From Arion vulgaris (Eukaryota; Mollusca; Gastropoda; Stylommatophora; Arionidae), in NCBI GenBank assembly GCA_020796225.1, contig CM036767.1, positions 20,528,927 through 20,592,926 on the forward strand: DNA of 64,000 nucleotides, written 5' to 3'. Positions 63,311 through 64,000 of the stretch are shown here, one piece after another. A model generated the notes under the pieces. That model had not been told where the DNA came from and did no database searches. It saw only the letters and a program-made list of their open reading frames with translations. The translations under genes and the position numbers were made by a program. The first letter of the stretch is position 1. The number at the start of each line of letters is the position of its first letter.

Positions 63311-64000
63311 AGAGTTTAAAGGGCACGAGAGATAGAGCATAGTTTATTAGATTACGAAGATCTACAAATGATTGAACTTTCTGTTTCATCTAATGGTTAA
63401 ACAGAAGAGGGGAGAGTCTAATGCGTATTGACGTCTAGGCCAGTTTAATATTAACTATAGTGACAAAACCACTCCACACGTAAGTGGTGACTGGCCTTCA
63501 TGCACCTCATGCAGCTAGTTTATCCTTGGGAGATGTTAGATTTCAAACTTTCATTGTTTCTAGTTATGTCTTCATTCCTTCTTTTGTCATCCACGCTACC
63601 GGTTTTCTCAAGTGTGCTATTTCTTTTGGCTGCGACTTGCGCCTCCAGCGCATCTCGCAACGGTTGTTTTATGACACCTTGGTTGCGCGTCAGGTTTGTT
63701 TGGTTTGCTCCCGCCTGTTTAACAACTAGCATGTCTCGAGCTGTACTGGGCTTTCTGCTGTGACATTCGTTTTTTGTTCAGTGGGAGAGTCTAAGATGCA
63801 GTGATTGAGATGACCGAAGTCAGCATTAGCAAACCGAAGCTGACAAAGACCCTACTCCACCTACAAGTGGTGGCACTGGTAACATGGTGCATCACTGCAG
63901 TCTTAGTTAAGTCATTAGGAATCAGAAAGACATTCAAACTTCTTCATGATTTCTGGTTATGTTTAGTTTACTTCTTTGTCATCACACTGCTACGGGTTGT
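63310..64000. other. unclassified; LINE 3' end at the right edge
   Basis: 63732-63520 (minus) is open for 70 residues without a known domain. 63970-64000 (CTTTGTCATCACACTGCTAC) is the start of another minus-strand GRPRKRW-family LINE tail, cut by the window edge. Confidence 0.4.

Noticed and set aside
1..64000. A new defence, toxin or biosynthetic system
   Set aside because: No co-oriented cluster of unknown intact genes exists; outside the two genes nearly all open frames trace to transposons.

Overview
The window is a piece of a large, AT-rich, repeat-laden animal genome, most likely an insect. Two spliced housekeeping genes lie on the minus strand and are recognisable by protein similarity. 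The first is eIF3b (translation initiation factor 3 subunit B), with 17 exons found from 32549 down to about 636; the last coding exon or exons lie off the left edge. The second is Cdk1/cdc2, complete in 7 exons from 53485 down to 41886. Cdk1 has the PSTAIRE helix and insect-type stretches such as PTEETWPGV and SAKDILEH. I found no rRNA, true tRNA, CRISPR or prokaryote-style operon.

Layout: 1-32.5 kb is eIF3b with repeat-filled introns; 32.6-41.9 kb is intergenic and almost entirely transposon debris; 41.9-53.5 kb is Cdk1; 53.5-64 kb is upstream sequence, with a possible Cdk1 promoter and 5' UTR exon near 54.6 kb, followed by dense repeats. The two genes are not functionally linked by their arrangement.

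The repeats fall into a few families. SINE-A is about 250 bp, has a tRNA-Ser/Leu-like 5' end and a (GAA)n tail, and shows clear target-site duplications. SINE-B is about 240 bp and shares a central core with SINE-A. SINE-C is tRNA-derived with good A and B boxes. Several other tRNA-derived SINEs (called E, F, G and H here) are also present. There are many dead 3' ends of non-LTR retrotransposons: RT C-terminal tails of the GRPRKRW type, and RNase-H/EHILQ-type tails. Penelope-like elements with a GIY-YIG endonuclease occur, two of them split by hAT insertions with perfect 8-bp target duplications. A third hAT-like element, a mariner MITE, a family of small TTAA-flanked MITEs with a piggyBac-like relic, and several long inverted repeats complete the set.

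Most notable: eIF3b carries two apparent frameshifts (exons 2 and 17), which look more like consensus errors than gene death; the end of eIF3b exon 13 is duplicated inside another intron; a 76-bp inverted, apparently templated insertion lies at 33.4-33.7 kb; and the mobile elements are layered and modular. I see no convincing new biochemical system; what is new here is mostly the mobile-element architecture.
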